DNA from: SFTJ01 sp905210415 | GTDB taxonomy: Bacteria > Bacteroidota > Bacteroidia > Bacteroidales > Muribaculaceae | Reading direction: 5' to 3' | NCBI GenBank assembly: GCA_902476295.1 | Contig: CABSDC010000005.1 | Location: forward strand, 1-64,000 | Length of the DNA stretch: 64,000 nucleotides | Shown: positions 36,482-48,100 of the stretch, piece after piece | How the letters are laid out: each line of letters begins with the position of its first letter | Position numbering within the stretch: position 1 is the stretch's first letter | The notes under the pieces: generated by a model | What the model was told of the DNA's origin: nothing | Seen by the model: only the letters and a program-made list of their open reading frames with translations | Database searches by the model: none | Made by a program: the position numbers and the translations under genes

Positions 36482-37318
36482 TTATTGCACGCCGTATCTC
36501 TGCTGTAATTCCTTGAGAAGTGGTGATGATTTCGCTGCCTTCAACCAAGCATTGATGTTGCGCTGCATTGGCTCATTTTCCTTTGCCAAAGCCCACGCCT
36601 GTATTTGCGAGAAACTAATCGACGTGGAGATATCCACATCTTCATATTGCTTTGCCAACACCTCGGCGATGCGGCGATTGATCACAGCATAACGTATCTC
36701 GCCACTTGCCACCTGCAAGAATAGTTGCTCTGGGCCGTATAGCGGGTCTTCTTTCACATATATCGAATCACCGATTTCATTGCTTAGATTGATTATACGT
36801 TCTTTCATCGGAGATCCCTTCACCACATACACTGTGTCGCCAGCCAAATCGAGTTGGGTCTTTATATCCACTGCACCATCAGCTTTCTTGCGCTGAACCA
36901 ACACCTGCCTATCGATATACACCTCATCAGAGAAGAGAAGATACTCACGATTTTCTTTTGTCACTGGGAATTGTGCCACCAGCACATCCACCTTGCCCTG
37001 CTCCAAATACTGCAAAGCATCGTGCAGAGTCACTATCGGATGAAACTTCACAGCGCGGTGTTGCTGCGAGGCAATCAGTCGCCATAGATCATAGTCAAAT
37101 CCGCCAAGAGTGTCGGCATAAGTGTAGCAAATGGTTGGCGAATACTCTATTGCCACGTCGATGGTGTCGCCTCCGCTGTGGGTTATACCATCAGCAACGC
37201 CAGAGGCATTGCCACAACGCCTAAGCAATATCATAGTAGTGACGGCAAGCACCAGCAGCGCCACATACATCAAAGGCTGACCTTTCTTTGGTTTTAGTTC
37301 TCGTCGTACCATCAGCAA
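36482..37318 (-). CDS. Membrane-anchored solute-binding protein (MltF N-domain type)
   Basis: A 278-residue protein with one N-terminal membrane helix (about 18-37), not cleaved by any obvious site, followed by a type-3 periplasmic binding domain (about 52-275). GGFDYDLWRLIASQ, LEQGKVDVLVAQFPVTKENREYLLFS and VVKGSPMKE are the standard family segments. No lytic transglycosylase domain follows, so it resembles the N-terminal half of MltF only. It begins 3 bases after the Porin_10 gene and shares its operon. The ligand is not known. Confidence 0.8.
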   Translation of the reverse strand: MLMVRRELKPKKGQPLMYVALLVLAVTTMILLRRCGNASGVADGITHSGGDTIDVAIEYSPTICYTYADTLGGFDYDLWRLIASQQHRAVKFHPIVTLHDALQYLEQGKVDVLVAQFPVTKENREYLLFSDEVYIDRQVLVQRKKADGAVDIKTQLDLAGDTVYVVKGSPMKERIINLSNEIGDSIYVKEDPLYGPEQLFLQVASGEIRYAVINRRIAEVLAKQYEDVDISTSISFSQIQAWALAKENEPMQRNINAWLKAAKSSPLLKELQQRYGVQ

Positions 37319-37321
37319 ATA

Positions 37322-39307
37322 TTAATTAGCGAAATCAACCGAAATGCCCATCTGCAATCTGCGTGGATTGAGTGGATAATGCGGAGTAGAGAAATAGTTG
37401 TCGCCGCCAAACATGCCTTGATTGAGGTGAGCGAATGTAACGAAGAATCGTGTCTTCTTGAGTTTCATATTGGCATAGGCATTCATCCACAAGAAATTGC
37501 CGCATTCCACCTCGCGTTGGTTGCGGAAAGTCATTGTGGCAGGATTATAGGCTGGAGCATAATACTTGGTGTAGTAGTTGCAATCCACGCCCAATTGCAC
37601 ATGTAGCACGCCAGCCACCTTAAACAACAGATACAGATTGCTATATACAGCCAGTTTAGGCAAAGCAAGCACGCCATCGTTTGATGTGGTCTGATACGTA
37701 ATGCTATTGTCCCAATTGAGCGCACCCACGCCCAAGTGCTGATCGAGAGTGGCATTCAGAACATGCACAGCACTTCCGGCTTGCTCTGGCACGCCAGCAG
37801 CATTGAAATATACATAGTTTTGCAGGGTTTCATAGCCCACATTCACCCTTGTGCCAGTGTGTGGCACATATAGTTTACCGCCTGCACGGAAGCGACGCAC
37901 CTTGCCAAAATCGTTGTTCCACGCGAAGTGGTTCGACTTAAAGTGACGCATAAAATACGGTGCTTCTTCGTTCTTGAGGTGACCATAGGCACTAAGGCGC
38001 ACCGAGTCGCCAAACATCTTTATCTTGGTGTGAACATTGCCCACCACACTGAAGTCGCCCACTACCGAGCCAAGCAACCCAAATCGGGCATCGACATCAT
38101 AAGTGAGAATAGAGCCGTTTCGCTTTGTGAGTTGTCCGCCCACCCAAGCCACATTGTCGGTAGCCTTGGCAGTGGCATCCACGCCATCGGGCAACGGAGT
38201 GAGTTCCATTTTTATGTCGCTACGCCCCGTCACTGTGTCAAGCGGTTGCGTGTAGTGTCGCATTTCGTAGGTGGCATAAGCCGATATACCGAATTTCGCC
38301 CATGACTTACTGCCTTCAAGCATATCAATGCCCACAGTGTTGGTCAAGCGCCAACCCTTAGTATAGTCGCGAGTGCCATTATCGCTAAGATAATTCACAC
38401 CGCCGAAAAACTCGCTATCTTGTGCAGCATGCTCATTGAGAAACATGTGCTTATTGCTCTTGTAGTTCATCGTCCAGATGAAACTTGTCACAGGCACATA
38501 TTCCTTGCGAGCCACAATCGAATCGGGCAACGTGTCATTCCAATGGCGAAAATAGCCCACCTTGTAGCGGTGATTCATATAGAATTCCTTGCCCCACACC
38601 TGCGAGTGTGCGTTTGTGAGGTTTGTAGGAATGGTCTTAGTATCCACTCTCGTGTCACCGCCCTGCACTTCGCCAGGGTTGGTGATATATCGGTCGTCGG
38701 TGATTCCACCACTTTCCTTAGTCAGCAGATTATAATTGTTGTAAAACGACTGCATCTCATATCTATCGCCTATATACGAGCCAAACAATCGCCACACCAC
38801 ATTCTTGTCGGCTTGTGCGTCATACGAGCCCTTGCTATAAAGGTAGTCAATCGCGCCACCCACCTGCACAGCCTTATTGACATTTCCCGAGAAAATGGTG
38901 CTGAAACGGTCTTGATTGCTGTTTCGGTTTCCGCCGAAAGTATACGACATCAAGGTCATTGGCAAGCGAGTGTTGTAATACACCTGTGTTTTCACCGATG
39001 GCAACCACGCACTCAGCGCGTCTTCAAAGAAGAAATCGGATGGTTGCGCTCTATCGAAAAATATTTGGTTCTGCCCAGCTGCGCCATAATTACCCGTAGT
39101 GACATAGGCATTACTTATCAATGATGGCACCACCGAGCGATAATAATTGGTCAGCACAGTGTCGATTGTGCCCGGAAAGTGCAAGCCAAGAGGCTCTGAG
39201 ATAGTCCACGCATACGATGGCTCAACCACCTTGCGTTTCGCCGCCCACACCTCAATGGCAGGCAACACCAGCGCCAAAGCAACAATATATGTGATTATTC
39301 TTCTCAT
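37322..39307 (-). CDS. Outer-membrane protein, Porin_10 family
   Basis: A 661-residue beta-barrel of the putative-porin family common in Bacteroidota. The start at MRRIIT is chosen because the promoter at 39330-39361 would lie inside a longer frame from 39358. The signal peptide (22 residues) ends VWAAK. Many aromatic strands follow (FGSYIGDRYEMQSFYNNYN, YKVGYFRHWN) up to a final LNPRRLQMGISVDFAN. Function as a porin is by family only. Confidence 0.85.
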   Translation of the reverse strand: MRRIITYIVALALVLPAIEVWAAKRKVVEPSYAWTISEPLGLHFPGTIDTVLTNYYRSVVPSLISNAYVTTGNYGAAGQNQIFFDRAQPSDFFFEDALSAWLPSVKTQVYYNTRLPMTLMSYTFGGNRNSNQDRFSTIFSGNVNKAVQVGGAIDYLYSKGSYDAQADKNVVWRLFGSYIGDRYEMQSFYNNYNLLTKESGGITDDRYITNPGEVQGGDTRVDTKTIPTNLTNAHSQVWGKEFYMNHRYKVGYFRHWNDTLPDSIVARKEYVPVTSFIWTMNYKSNKHMFLNEHAAQDSEFFGGVNYLSDNGTRDYTKGWRLTNTVGIDMLEGSKSWAKFGISAYATYEMRHYTQPLDTVTGRSDIKMELTPLPDGVDATAKATDNVAWVGGQLTKRNGSILTYDVDARFGLLGSVVGDFSVVGNVHTKIKMFGDSVRLSAYGHLKNEEAPYFMRHFKSNHFAWNNDFGKVRRFRAGGKLYVPHTGTRVNVGYETLQNYVYFNAAGVPEQAGSAVHVLNATLDQHLGVGALNWDNSITYQTTSNDGVLALPKLAVYSNLYLLFKVAGVLHVQLGVDCNYYTKYYAPAYNPATMTFRNQREVECGNFLWMNAYANMKLKKTRFFVTFAHLNQGMFGGDNYFSTPHYPLNPRRLQMGISVDFAN

Positions 39308-39329
39308 TTCTTGATTATTGTATCTCGCA

Positions 39330-39361
39330 CAAAAATAGTAAATTATATCATCACGCACAAA
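39330..39361 (-). promoter_or_regulatory. Promoter of the Porin_10 operon
   Basis: On the minus strand TTTG, exactly 20 bases, then TATTTTTG, about 22 bases before the start at 39307. A clear match to the Bacteroidota pattern. Confidence 0.82.
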
Positions 39362-39415
39362 ACAATTGCCGATTTCTGTGCATTTTTATATCACCGTAAT
39401 CTCCTCAACTGTAGT

Positions 39416-40660
39416 CTATTCTTCCACCGCAGGGCCATAGTAGAGCGTAGAACAATTGTCCTCGCGGAAGACTTCGTGTGCCACTCTATTTATGTCATCG
39501 GCCGTAGCAGCCAGATATTCGTCATTCTCAGTATTGATGCGAGAAGCATCGCCAAGCATCTCATAACGGCAAAGTTTTTCTGCCACAGCATCATAGCTGA
39601 TGTTTTCATACAATTCGCGCGACACATGCTTATTGGCATATCGTTGCACCTCTCGCTCGGTGACGCCCTCGGCATGCAGTTTGCCCAACTCGGCATCCAC
39701 CACATCAATGGCTTGTTGCGCATCAGCGCCCTCACTCAAGCGGGCTGTGATGTAGAGCAAACCAGGGTCGTTGCTACCCACTATCACCGCATCGAGGTCG
39801 GAAAACAGGTCGTACTTCATCATCACATTGCGATGGAAGCGTGCCGATGTGCCGTTGGCAAGCACATCGCTAAGCAAATCGCTCGCCACGAAATCTTTGT
39901 CGTTCACTCCGCACATGTGATAGATGCGCATTATCATGTTCTCTGGCACATCTCGGTGCGCCTTGAGCACTCTCGGCTGTGTTTGTGCTGGCTCAATAGG
40001 CAAGTGGCGTAGCGCAGTGGCGCGCGGCTTGATGTCGCCAAACCACTTCTCCACAAGTTGCACGGCATCATCAAAGGTGACATTTCCTGAGATGCACATC
40101 ACCATCCTATCAACCGAATAATGACTATAATAAAAATCTTGTATTTCTTTGATTGACGCTTCTGAGATATGGCTTGGGGCCACTCCTATCACTGGCCAGC
40201 GATAAGGATGCACTTTGTAAGCCAGCGAATTCATCAGGTGCGACACATCGCCATAAGGTCTATTCAGGCATCGCTGCTTAAATTCCTCAATCACCACGCT
40301 TTTCTGTATCTCCACAGCGCGGTCGTCGAGGTTGAGATTCATCAGTCGATCGCTCTCAAGCCAAAGCGCAGTCTCAATATTATGAGCCGGAAGCACCTCA
40401 TAGAAATTGGTGCAATCGCTGCTTGTCCACGCATTGCTGCTGCCGCCTGCCGCCTGCAAAGCCGCATCAAAGTCGGGCGCATTTACCGAACCGCCAAACA
40501 TCAGGTGCTCAAACAGGTGAGCCAAGCCCGTTCGTTCGGGGTTTTCGTCGCGCGAACCCACATCATAACGTAAATTCAATGCCACCATTTGAGTGGCAGC
40601 ATTGTAATGATGAAGCAAACGCAATCCGTTGCTTAATACGTATTTATTATATTTTATCAT
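39416..40660 (-). CDS. M16 family zinc peptidase
   Basis: A 414-residue protein of the pitrilysin/processing-peptidase family. It has the inverted zinc motif HLFEH (His48, Glu51, His52) and the downstream acidic ligand in VVIEEF (about 125). No signal peptide, so it is cytoplasmic. Length equals one M16 half-pair and a second half is not seen nearby, so it may form homodimers. It follows the cyclophilin gene by 17 bases. Confidence 0.9.
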   Translation of the reverse strand: MIKYNKYVLSNGLRLLHHYNAATQMVALNLRYDVGSRDENPERTGLAHLFEHLMFGGSVNAPDFDAALQAAGGSSNAWTSSDCTNFYEVLPAHNIETALWLESDRLMNLNLDDRAVEIQKSVVIEEFKQRCLNRPYGDVSHLMNSLAYKVHPYRWPVIGVAPSHISEASIKEIQDFYYSHYSVDRMVMCISGNVTFDDAVQLVEKWFGDIKPRATALRHLPIEPAQTQPRVLKAHRDVPENMIMRIYHMCGVNDKDFVASDLLSDVLANGTSARFHRNVMMKYDLFSDLDAVIVGSNDPGLLYITARLSEGADAQQAIDVVDAELGKLHAEGVTEREVQRYANKHVSRELYENISYDAVAEKLCRYEMLGDASRINTENDEYLAATADDINRVAHEVFREDNCSTLYYGPAVEE

Positions 40661-40677
40661 TCAGAAGTGTCCGCTTA

Positions 40678-41544
40678 TTATTTCACGGTTGTTTTGAGAA
40701 TCTTAATATCCTCCTTTGGGCGGTCGTTTGCGCCAGTTTCACACTTTTCAATCTTCTCAACGATGTCCATTCCCTTCACCACTTCGCCATACACGGTGTA
40801 TTGGCCATCGAGGTGTGGAGTACCACCCACTGTCTGATAAGCTTCGATTTGAGCAGCAGTGAACTTAAATGGTCCTACTTCGGCAATCTTTGCCTCGGTT
40901 TGATCGATGAGAATGTTTTGCAACGAATCAAGCGCAGCCTGATTGCCCTCGCGGCGATACATCATGATATCCTTGCGATATGCAGAAGCAAGCTTATTGA
41001 AGATTTCTTGAGCTTGCTGATTACGGCGGCTACTCTCAAACTTTGCCAATTGCGCAGGTGTGTATTTCTTACCTGTAACGATATAGAATTGCGAGCCCGA
41101 TGAGCGACGTTCTGGGTTTACCTGGTCGGCTGTGCGAGCAGCGGCCAAAGCGCCACGCTTGTGGAAGAACTTTGGATAAACAAATTCAGCCTCTACGGTG
41201 TAATCCAAGTCGCCACTGCCAAGACGAGCATCTGGAGTAGCATTCTTAGAATTGCCATCGCCTGCCTGAATCATAAATTCGGTTATCACACGGTGAAACA
41301 GCACTCCGTCGTAATATCCCTCTTTGCAAAGCTTGATAAAGTTGTCGCGATGTTTAGGAGTTTCGTTATATAGTGCGATTTCTATAGTTCCCAAAGTGGT
41401 CTTCATTTCCACTTTCTTGCATTTTTTCAAATCTACTGTTTCCACTTTTTTTATCCTTGAAGTTTTTTGTCGAGTGGTCTTTGCTTGAATGCACACAGCA
41501 GAAAGCATCAGCGCCAACACGCTCAAAAAAACTATTTTTTTCAT
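40678..41544 (-). CDS. Exported cyclophilin-type peptidyl-prolyl isomerase
   Basis: A 288-residue protein with a signal peptide (21 residues) and a cyclophilin domain (about 45-288). FHRVITEFMIQAGDG carries the catalytic arginine of the family, and SGSQFYIVTG is the core strand. An extra segment of about 85 residues (about 165-250), rich in charged helix, splits the domain before the closing GQYTVYGEVVKGMDI. That insertion is common in Bacteroidota homologs. It assists folding of envelope proteins. It lies 47 bases after an unknown gene. Confidence 0.92.
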   Translation of the reverse strand: MKKIVFLSVLALMLSAVCIQAKTTRQKTSRIKKVETVDLKKCKKVEMKTTLGTIEIALYNETPKHRDNFIKLCKEGYYDGVLFHRVITEFMIQAGDGNSKNATPDARLGSGDLDYTVEAEFVYPKFFHKRGALAAARTADQVNPERRSSGSQFYIVTGKKYTPAQLAKFESSRRNQQAQEIFNKLASAYRKDIMMYRREGNQAALDSLQNILIDQTEAKIAEVGPFKFTAAQIEAYQTVGGTPHLDGQYTVYGEVVKGMDIVEKIEKCETGANDRPKEDIKILKTTVK

Positions 41545-41591
41545 ATTATATACTCAAGTAATATTTTTCACTTACACTGTGTGCGCTCCTA

Positions 41592-41969
41592 TCACAGGCC
41601 AACGGCTGGATAAAGACGCTTATATATTCTTCTGAAATTGTCGTCGACAGCGCTCAATTCAGCTGCGCGTTCTTTGTAGTCGGCGCCATATATGCCAGCG
41701 ATAAGGTCGCCCAGATATTTATGTTCACGATCTTTCTCAATTGCTGCCTTCACCAGCACGTCGATGCTCTTAGCATAGCGCTCTGCATCTATTGCATGAA
41801 GATAACGAGCCGTGCTCACCACGAACTGTCCACTTCTGTCAACCATGATAATGTTATCAACCAAAGCTGGAAGATCGGCATCAATCGCCTCGATATTATT
41901 TGCAATATACTCATAGGTTGTCAAGCCAGATGCATCCTTGCTCAACTGTTTTTTAAGATTTTCGTCCAT
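41592..41969 (-). CDS. Protein of unknown function
   Basis: A 125-residue cytoplasmic protein, mostly helical by sequence, with no signal peptide or named motif. It is first in a probable operon with the cyclophilin and the M16 peptidase. A -7 element TATATTTG (minus strand, 42057-42064) lies about 90 bases upstream. I do not recognise the family. Confidence 0.65.
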   Translation of the reverse strand: MDENLKKQLSKDASGLTTYEYIANNIEAIDADLPALVDNIIMVDRSGQFVVSTARYLHAIDAERYAKSIDVLVKAAIEKDREHKYLGDLIAGIYGADYKERAAELSAVDDNFRRIYKRLYPAVGL

Positions 41970-42124
41970 ATATTTAATTGTCTATTTTTTCTTATTATCA
42001 TTCTTCTGGTCGTGCCGTTGCACACGGCAAGCCTGCCACTACGGGTTTCTATGCTACAAATATAGTCATAAATGCTGAAACAACATCTATCACAGCCAAT
42101 ATTTATCACACTTCGCGCAGTGCT

Positions 42125-45100
42125 TTATTTAGCAAGCGACATGTTCATTGATATGCCGAAGTTGCTGTTCGACGTTGGGTAAGCCGTTGCCGAAACAAGT
42201 GGAGTGTTCACCTGATGGTCGAAATATGCGCCTATGGTGAGGCGTTTACTCAACACATAGTTGGCTGTCATATTGATGGTAAGCGAGCGTGCGCCGCTTG
42301 TGGCTTGAGTGAAGCCTGTCTCAATCTTGCGTATCAGCGCGTTGTTGTTGTTGAGTGAGAAGTCGATATTGAGGTTCAAGTCGTTGTTGACTCCACTTTG
42401 ACGACCTCTGAACTTCAACACCGTATTGAAGTTGGCAATCTTATAACCAACGCCAAATTTCAACGACTTCTGACCTGCCTCCACAATCTGACCCGCCGAC
42501 GAATTGAGCGACAGCGTGCGGCTATCACGATACTCGGCATTAATAGTCATATTGTTGTAGAGCGTCACCTTTGCACCAATTAGCGGAGCAAAACGCTCTG
42601 TGATTGTCACCGAAGTAATATTATATGGCGACGATGGCAGAGGATTGCCATTTGTGACGTCTTGCGTAAATCCGATGCCATTGCCCACCGATACCCAGTC
42701 GCTATACGAGGTGTATGAACCTACGCTATAAGTACACTGATAAGCGTGTGATAGCGTGAACGACTTAAACCACTTCTTCAGCGCTGGTATCTTGCCAATG
42801 CCATCATATGTCACTCTCCAGTTTGGTAATATCGATGCCAATGATGGGAATGGATTGAGTGTAACCTTATTGATATCCTTGCCTGAATAAGCCGCAACAA
42901 ACGCCGGGATTAGGACATCACTGCTGATGCCGCTCACATCGCCCACTTGCGACGAGAATGGCTGACCTGCCCATGGCGAGGTGAGCAAGAATCCGCGTTG
43001 CGGGTAGTTCTTGCCTTGATATTGTGCTCTCACACGATCGGCTGCAATAGGTATGTTTTCAAGGAATTTATCAAATGCCTTGCTACTATAGCCGTTATCC
43101 GATTTGCAGCCCTTGAGCGCTGTTGCAAGCGCAATGTGTGTCTTAGTATATGTGCCTGTATATAGATTAGTGGCATCGTTATACATAAACATCATTTGGT
43201 TGCTTCTATTGTCGGTGCGATTACCAGTGAGCGTAATCTTCAAGCCCTTCACCGGTTCGAGCACTGCATCAATGGTCACCTCGTTGGTGTGCGTGAAAAT
43301 GGCTGGTGCAGTCTGGTTTTCGTCGCACATAAGCCATCCGCGCGATTTCGCTTTTTCCACATAGTCTTCGCCTATAAAACCAAATGCAAAATCAAGGCCC
43401 GGCGAGAGTATGTCGTAGTTGTTTGATTGTCCGAAGATGTCGCCGATTTCCGGTATAAACTGCGGCAATGAGAGCGATTGCGTATTGCGAACCTTCACGC
43501 TCACATTGCGCACCATCATCAGTCCGCGCAACGAATATTGCGCAAACTCGGTGAAGAAATTCTTCTTCTCATCGAGAACCTCCAGCACTGTGAATTTCAC
43601 ATTTTTGTCGCCACGAGTGAGCACCTCCACATTGTTTTCATCCACCACGCGAGTCTTCACCACAAATGGCTTGCCATCGGTAGTCAATGCCGACACCTTC
43701 ACCTTTTTGGTCTTCATGTTGTGTCGTATCATAAGCGTAGTATCTGACTTCAGACGCAATGTGCGAGAGAACTTCTTGGCGCGTTTTGCCTTATTTAAGC
43801 GCGAACCCGAGAAACGATTGTTGATAGCCTTCAGATATGGCACCTTGTTATACAATCCCTCCATATTCATTCTGCCATCGAGTGTATATGATGATTGATT
43901 TGAGATTGTATTACCTGTCTGCACATCTTCAAGCACGGTTCCTCGTTCCCAATTATACACCGAATTATACGACGCATTGGCTGTCATAAAGTCGAGGAAC
44001 GAAATCTTGTTGAATGGCGCCTTATACGAAGCGTTGAACGTTTGGTTGTAACTATATGGCGTACCAAGATTCTTGATACTGCGCCACACTGAGTCGCGCC
44101 ACTCTTTATATTCGTCTGGGAAGAGTTTCTTGTTGACCTGTCCTATCGGTTCCTCGATATGCGCTGTGGTATTTGATTGGAACGACATATTGAGCGATCT
44201 GGTCATATTCCAAGTAATTGAGAATTGGCGATCCCACAAGAAATTCTTGCTTACCGAAACAGGCAATTCCACATCAATATCGCTCTCGTTGCGAGTCTGC
44301 TGCTCATAGTAGTAGCGCGAGATGTTGGTGAAGAAACTTATCTGTTGCGGGAACCAATTCAACTCCCATTCCTGTAAGAATTTCACGTTCTTGCTCTTCG
44401 ATTTTGGCTTCACTCCCTTAAACGGACGAAATGGCTTGAACGCAGTGGCATAATTGTACATCAAGCTACCACGATAGTCGTTGGTATTCTCATACACGTT
44501 ATCAGGGTCTACATTATGGCGCTTATTCGATGAATAGTTAAACACAAAGTTTGCTGGGTCCCATGGCATTGGCAGCTTGCTCTTAACGTCGAACTTCAAG
44601 CCCGATACGCTGAAACTTTCCACACGCTTTGATGTCACGGCAAACGACTTGATAGAATCGCGTTGCGCCTTGGTTTCGCACACTTCTATAGCGTCGTCAA
44701 GCAACATATCCTTGTCGAGAGGATTGTATTTTGGAGTGCTTTCTTCGTTGGTTATCGAATAGTAGATTGGAGCCTTCAGCTTCACCTTTTCTGGCAAGAA
44801 TCTACCCATATCCACCTGCACTGCCACATTGTAGTTTTGATAATTGTCGAGGTTGCGCTGATTCAAGCCTTGGTCTACCGAACCAAAACCTACAGTTTCC
44901 TTATGGAAGCCGGCATTCACGGTGGCAATATCACTGATGCCAAGGGTCATATTGGCTTTCGCTGCCCAACCGCCATCTTGGTCGAAATCGGTGACACGCA
45001 ATTCGTCAGCCCAAATAGTACATTCCTTGGTCATACCCGAATTGTTGCGAACACCAATCATCACCACCTTCACATCGCTCAGCGCTGGATTACCAAGCAC

Positions 45101-48100
45101 TGTCACCTTGTTCTTCTCGTTAGAAGGGTCTGGCTCCGTAAATCGAGTGTTATACGACACGCCGCTCACGCCCTGCACCTTCTGTGCATTACGGTTTTTC
45201 TTCACGCTCGTAAACACGTCGAGGTTGCAATTGAGCATATTGTTTTCTGGCCATACCAAAAGGCGGTCGGCTGAGCTATAGGTGCTATAGTCGGAACGCG
45301 CTGGTGTGACCTCAAGAGGAATTTCATATTCATAATAGTTGTTCTTCACATCCGAACCAAGACGAATGAATGCCGACACATCGCCATTACGGAGCGAAGT
45401 GACATCGTCAATCAGAGCCTCGTTGTGCAAGAACATCTGCAATCGGCGATAGTTGCGCAGGTCGAGGCTTGTGTTGCGATACACAGCACGCGATGCGCCC
45501 GATGGCAAGTTGGTAACCTTCATCGACAATGATTGCTCATTGAGCTGAGTCACCTGCGATTGACCAGAGTCAACAATACGGTTTACGCCTGGAGGCAGCA
45601 CGTAGTTCACCGGTTCGCGGCCGGCATTTTCCTCAATGTTCACGGCAGTGATTGACATATCGCCATCGGCAGGTTGATTGACCTTTGCATCTGGATTGTA
45701 TGCATAACTTCGCCACTCGCCACGAAGCAATTCGAGCGATGCAAAACGAAGGTGAACAGGCTTCTTGAAATTGGTCAAGAACATACGCATGAAGCGAATT
45801 GTAGAGAAGTCGTTGATCGAACCAACAGCTTTCTCAAAATCGCGAAGTGGAATTGTGAATTGATACCACTCCACATCCAATCCGTTACCATCACGAGTAG
45901 GCACATGTTGCGCTTGCTTGTCGGTGATATAGTTCTTACCCACCACCAAATCCTCTGGGCGTATCGAAACCTCATATTGGAAATAACGCTCATACTGATT
46001 GAGGGTGTTATCTTGATTGATATCTTCAACGTCTGGCACACTACGAGCCGACTGATACAAAGCATCGGTAGCATCTTCTGCCGAGAGCGAGTTGCCTTCA
46101 GTGCCATTATAGCGCTTATAGCGCTCAATCACTGAGAGTTTCTTTTCATCATAGTCGTGACCACGATAGAAGTGGTAGTTGTCGCCACCAGGGTCGTTGA
46201 TTGGCGAGAACTGGTCTTCTTCCATTTCTGCCAATGTTGAAGCCGAGAGTTTCTGGCGCAACTTGCTCACATATTCGCTATATGTAGGGAAATTCTTCTC
46301 TTCCTCGGTTGACAATCCGTTAAGGCCCACGTCTTGCAACTTACGAGCGCCCGAAGCATTGTCGAAGGCATAAGTTAGCGAGGTCTTGTCTGATACCTTA
46401 CCCCACACAGTCTCCTTGACGTGTGTATTGTCGCCATCAATAGGCAATCCGTTTTCATACGATTTATATCCATCCTTCAAGATGTCTTCGCTCACCTCAC
46501 CGAGGTTGAAATACAGGTCACCACCCTCCTTATTATCCACTTCTTCGTCGAGGAATGGATTGAGAAGCCAGAATTGGATATACTCGATGTTTGATTGCTC
46601 AAAGTTGGTGGCATCAAGTTTTCTCATAATACCACCCCAACGCTTCTCTGGGTTGAGCAACGTGCCATCGATATTCATTCCGTCGGCATCGAGGTTATAT
46701 GGGCCACGCTCGTTAGGATAATACGACAGGTTGAGTGTTTGCAGCGTCGACGATTCGCCGTAGCTAAGCTCACGTCCCGGATAAACCTCTGAGTATGTCA
46801 CCTCTCGCACATACGGATTGGAGAGTTGCTTTAAGTCGTTTTTGATGTAGCCTGGCACGAGCGAACTGTTGCGCTGTGTAAACATGCGATCGATGTAATA
46901 CCACGACAGCAACGCACGGTTTTTGCCATAGTCGGTATTATTGCTCAACGCAGCCTCTGGAAACAATGCGCTCGACGAATTGTCGTAAGGCGTAGAACAC
47001 AAAAACCACGAATATGGCGAACGCAAATCAAGTCCCGACTGCGTAGATTCAAAGTCATCAATATACGAGCTACCTCTATTCGAACCCGTCTTCTGCTGAT
47101 GTGGTATCAACTGCGCAAACTCACCATTAAACGAGAATGTGGATGGCGCTGTGGCATTCACTGTAGGTATCTTGTTCAACAGATTGGTCAGCCACATAAA
47201 GCTGGTGTTGTACGACAGATTTAATCCCCAAATAGTGTTGTTGACTATCTCGTCGCCAATCGACACCTTTTCGGTGAGTGATTTCTCGCCATAGTGCATC
47301 ACAGTGGCTCCGAGATTGAAATTCTTATTGAACTTATAGTTTAAGTCGAGTCCGAGCAATGTTTTGCGCTGAGTACTATAGGTGGATTGGTTTTCAAGGG
47401 TTACACTCACGTTTGTTCCCGAATCGATGATGCTCTGATTCAAGATTGTGACAATACCCATATTGTAGTCCACCGTATAATCGCTGTTTTCTGTCAATGT
47501 CACACCTCCGGCAGTCACTACCACCGACCCGCGTGCCACGTTCATAGCATTCAAGCGTATCTGCGCGCCGCTTGATGCCTGATATTCTCCTTCAAGGATA
47601 AATTTATTCTTGTCTTGGAATTGCCTTGCCACAGTGAGTGTAGAGTCGTACAATTCTTGATAGACAAATTTCTCGGCAATCGCCGGATTGCCAATCTTTG
47701 TAGCCAAGTGCTTACCAAACGGCTCAACTACAGGGAATATCACCTTACCACTCGAAGCATTGATGGTGTAACCCTCTATGTAGTCGAAGCGGCCATCTGG
47801 GTTAGGCTGACTGTTTGAGTCTAAGCGGTCGAGGTTCATCACTCTTATGAGTGGCGTACCGCTGATATTGCCTGCAGGCAGATAATTGATATATGTGCCT
47901 GTGGTGTCGCTCATATACTTGATGTTCAACTTGAAGTTGCTCGATTGTATCTGATAAGCGCCAAGCGAATAAATATTTTTCATTGCCAAATCCCACATTG
48001 GCAACTTGTTGGAGATTGTAGTTCCCTTCAGCAACTTCACATATAGCGACGATTTTGTAGATGTCACGTCGCCGGCAAACTCACCCACTTGATAAGTCTG

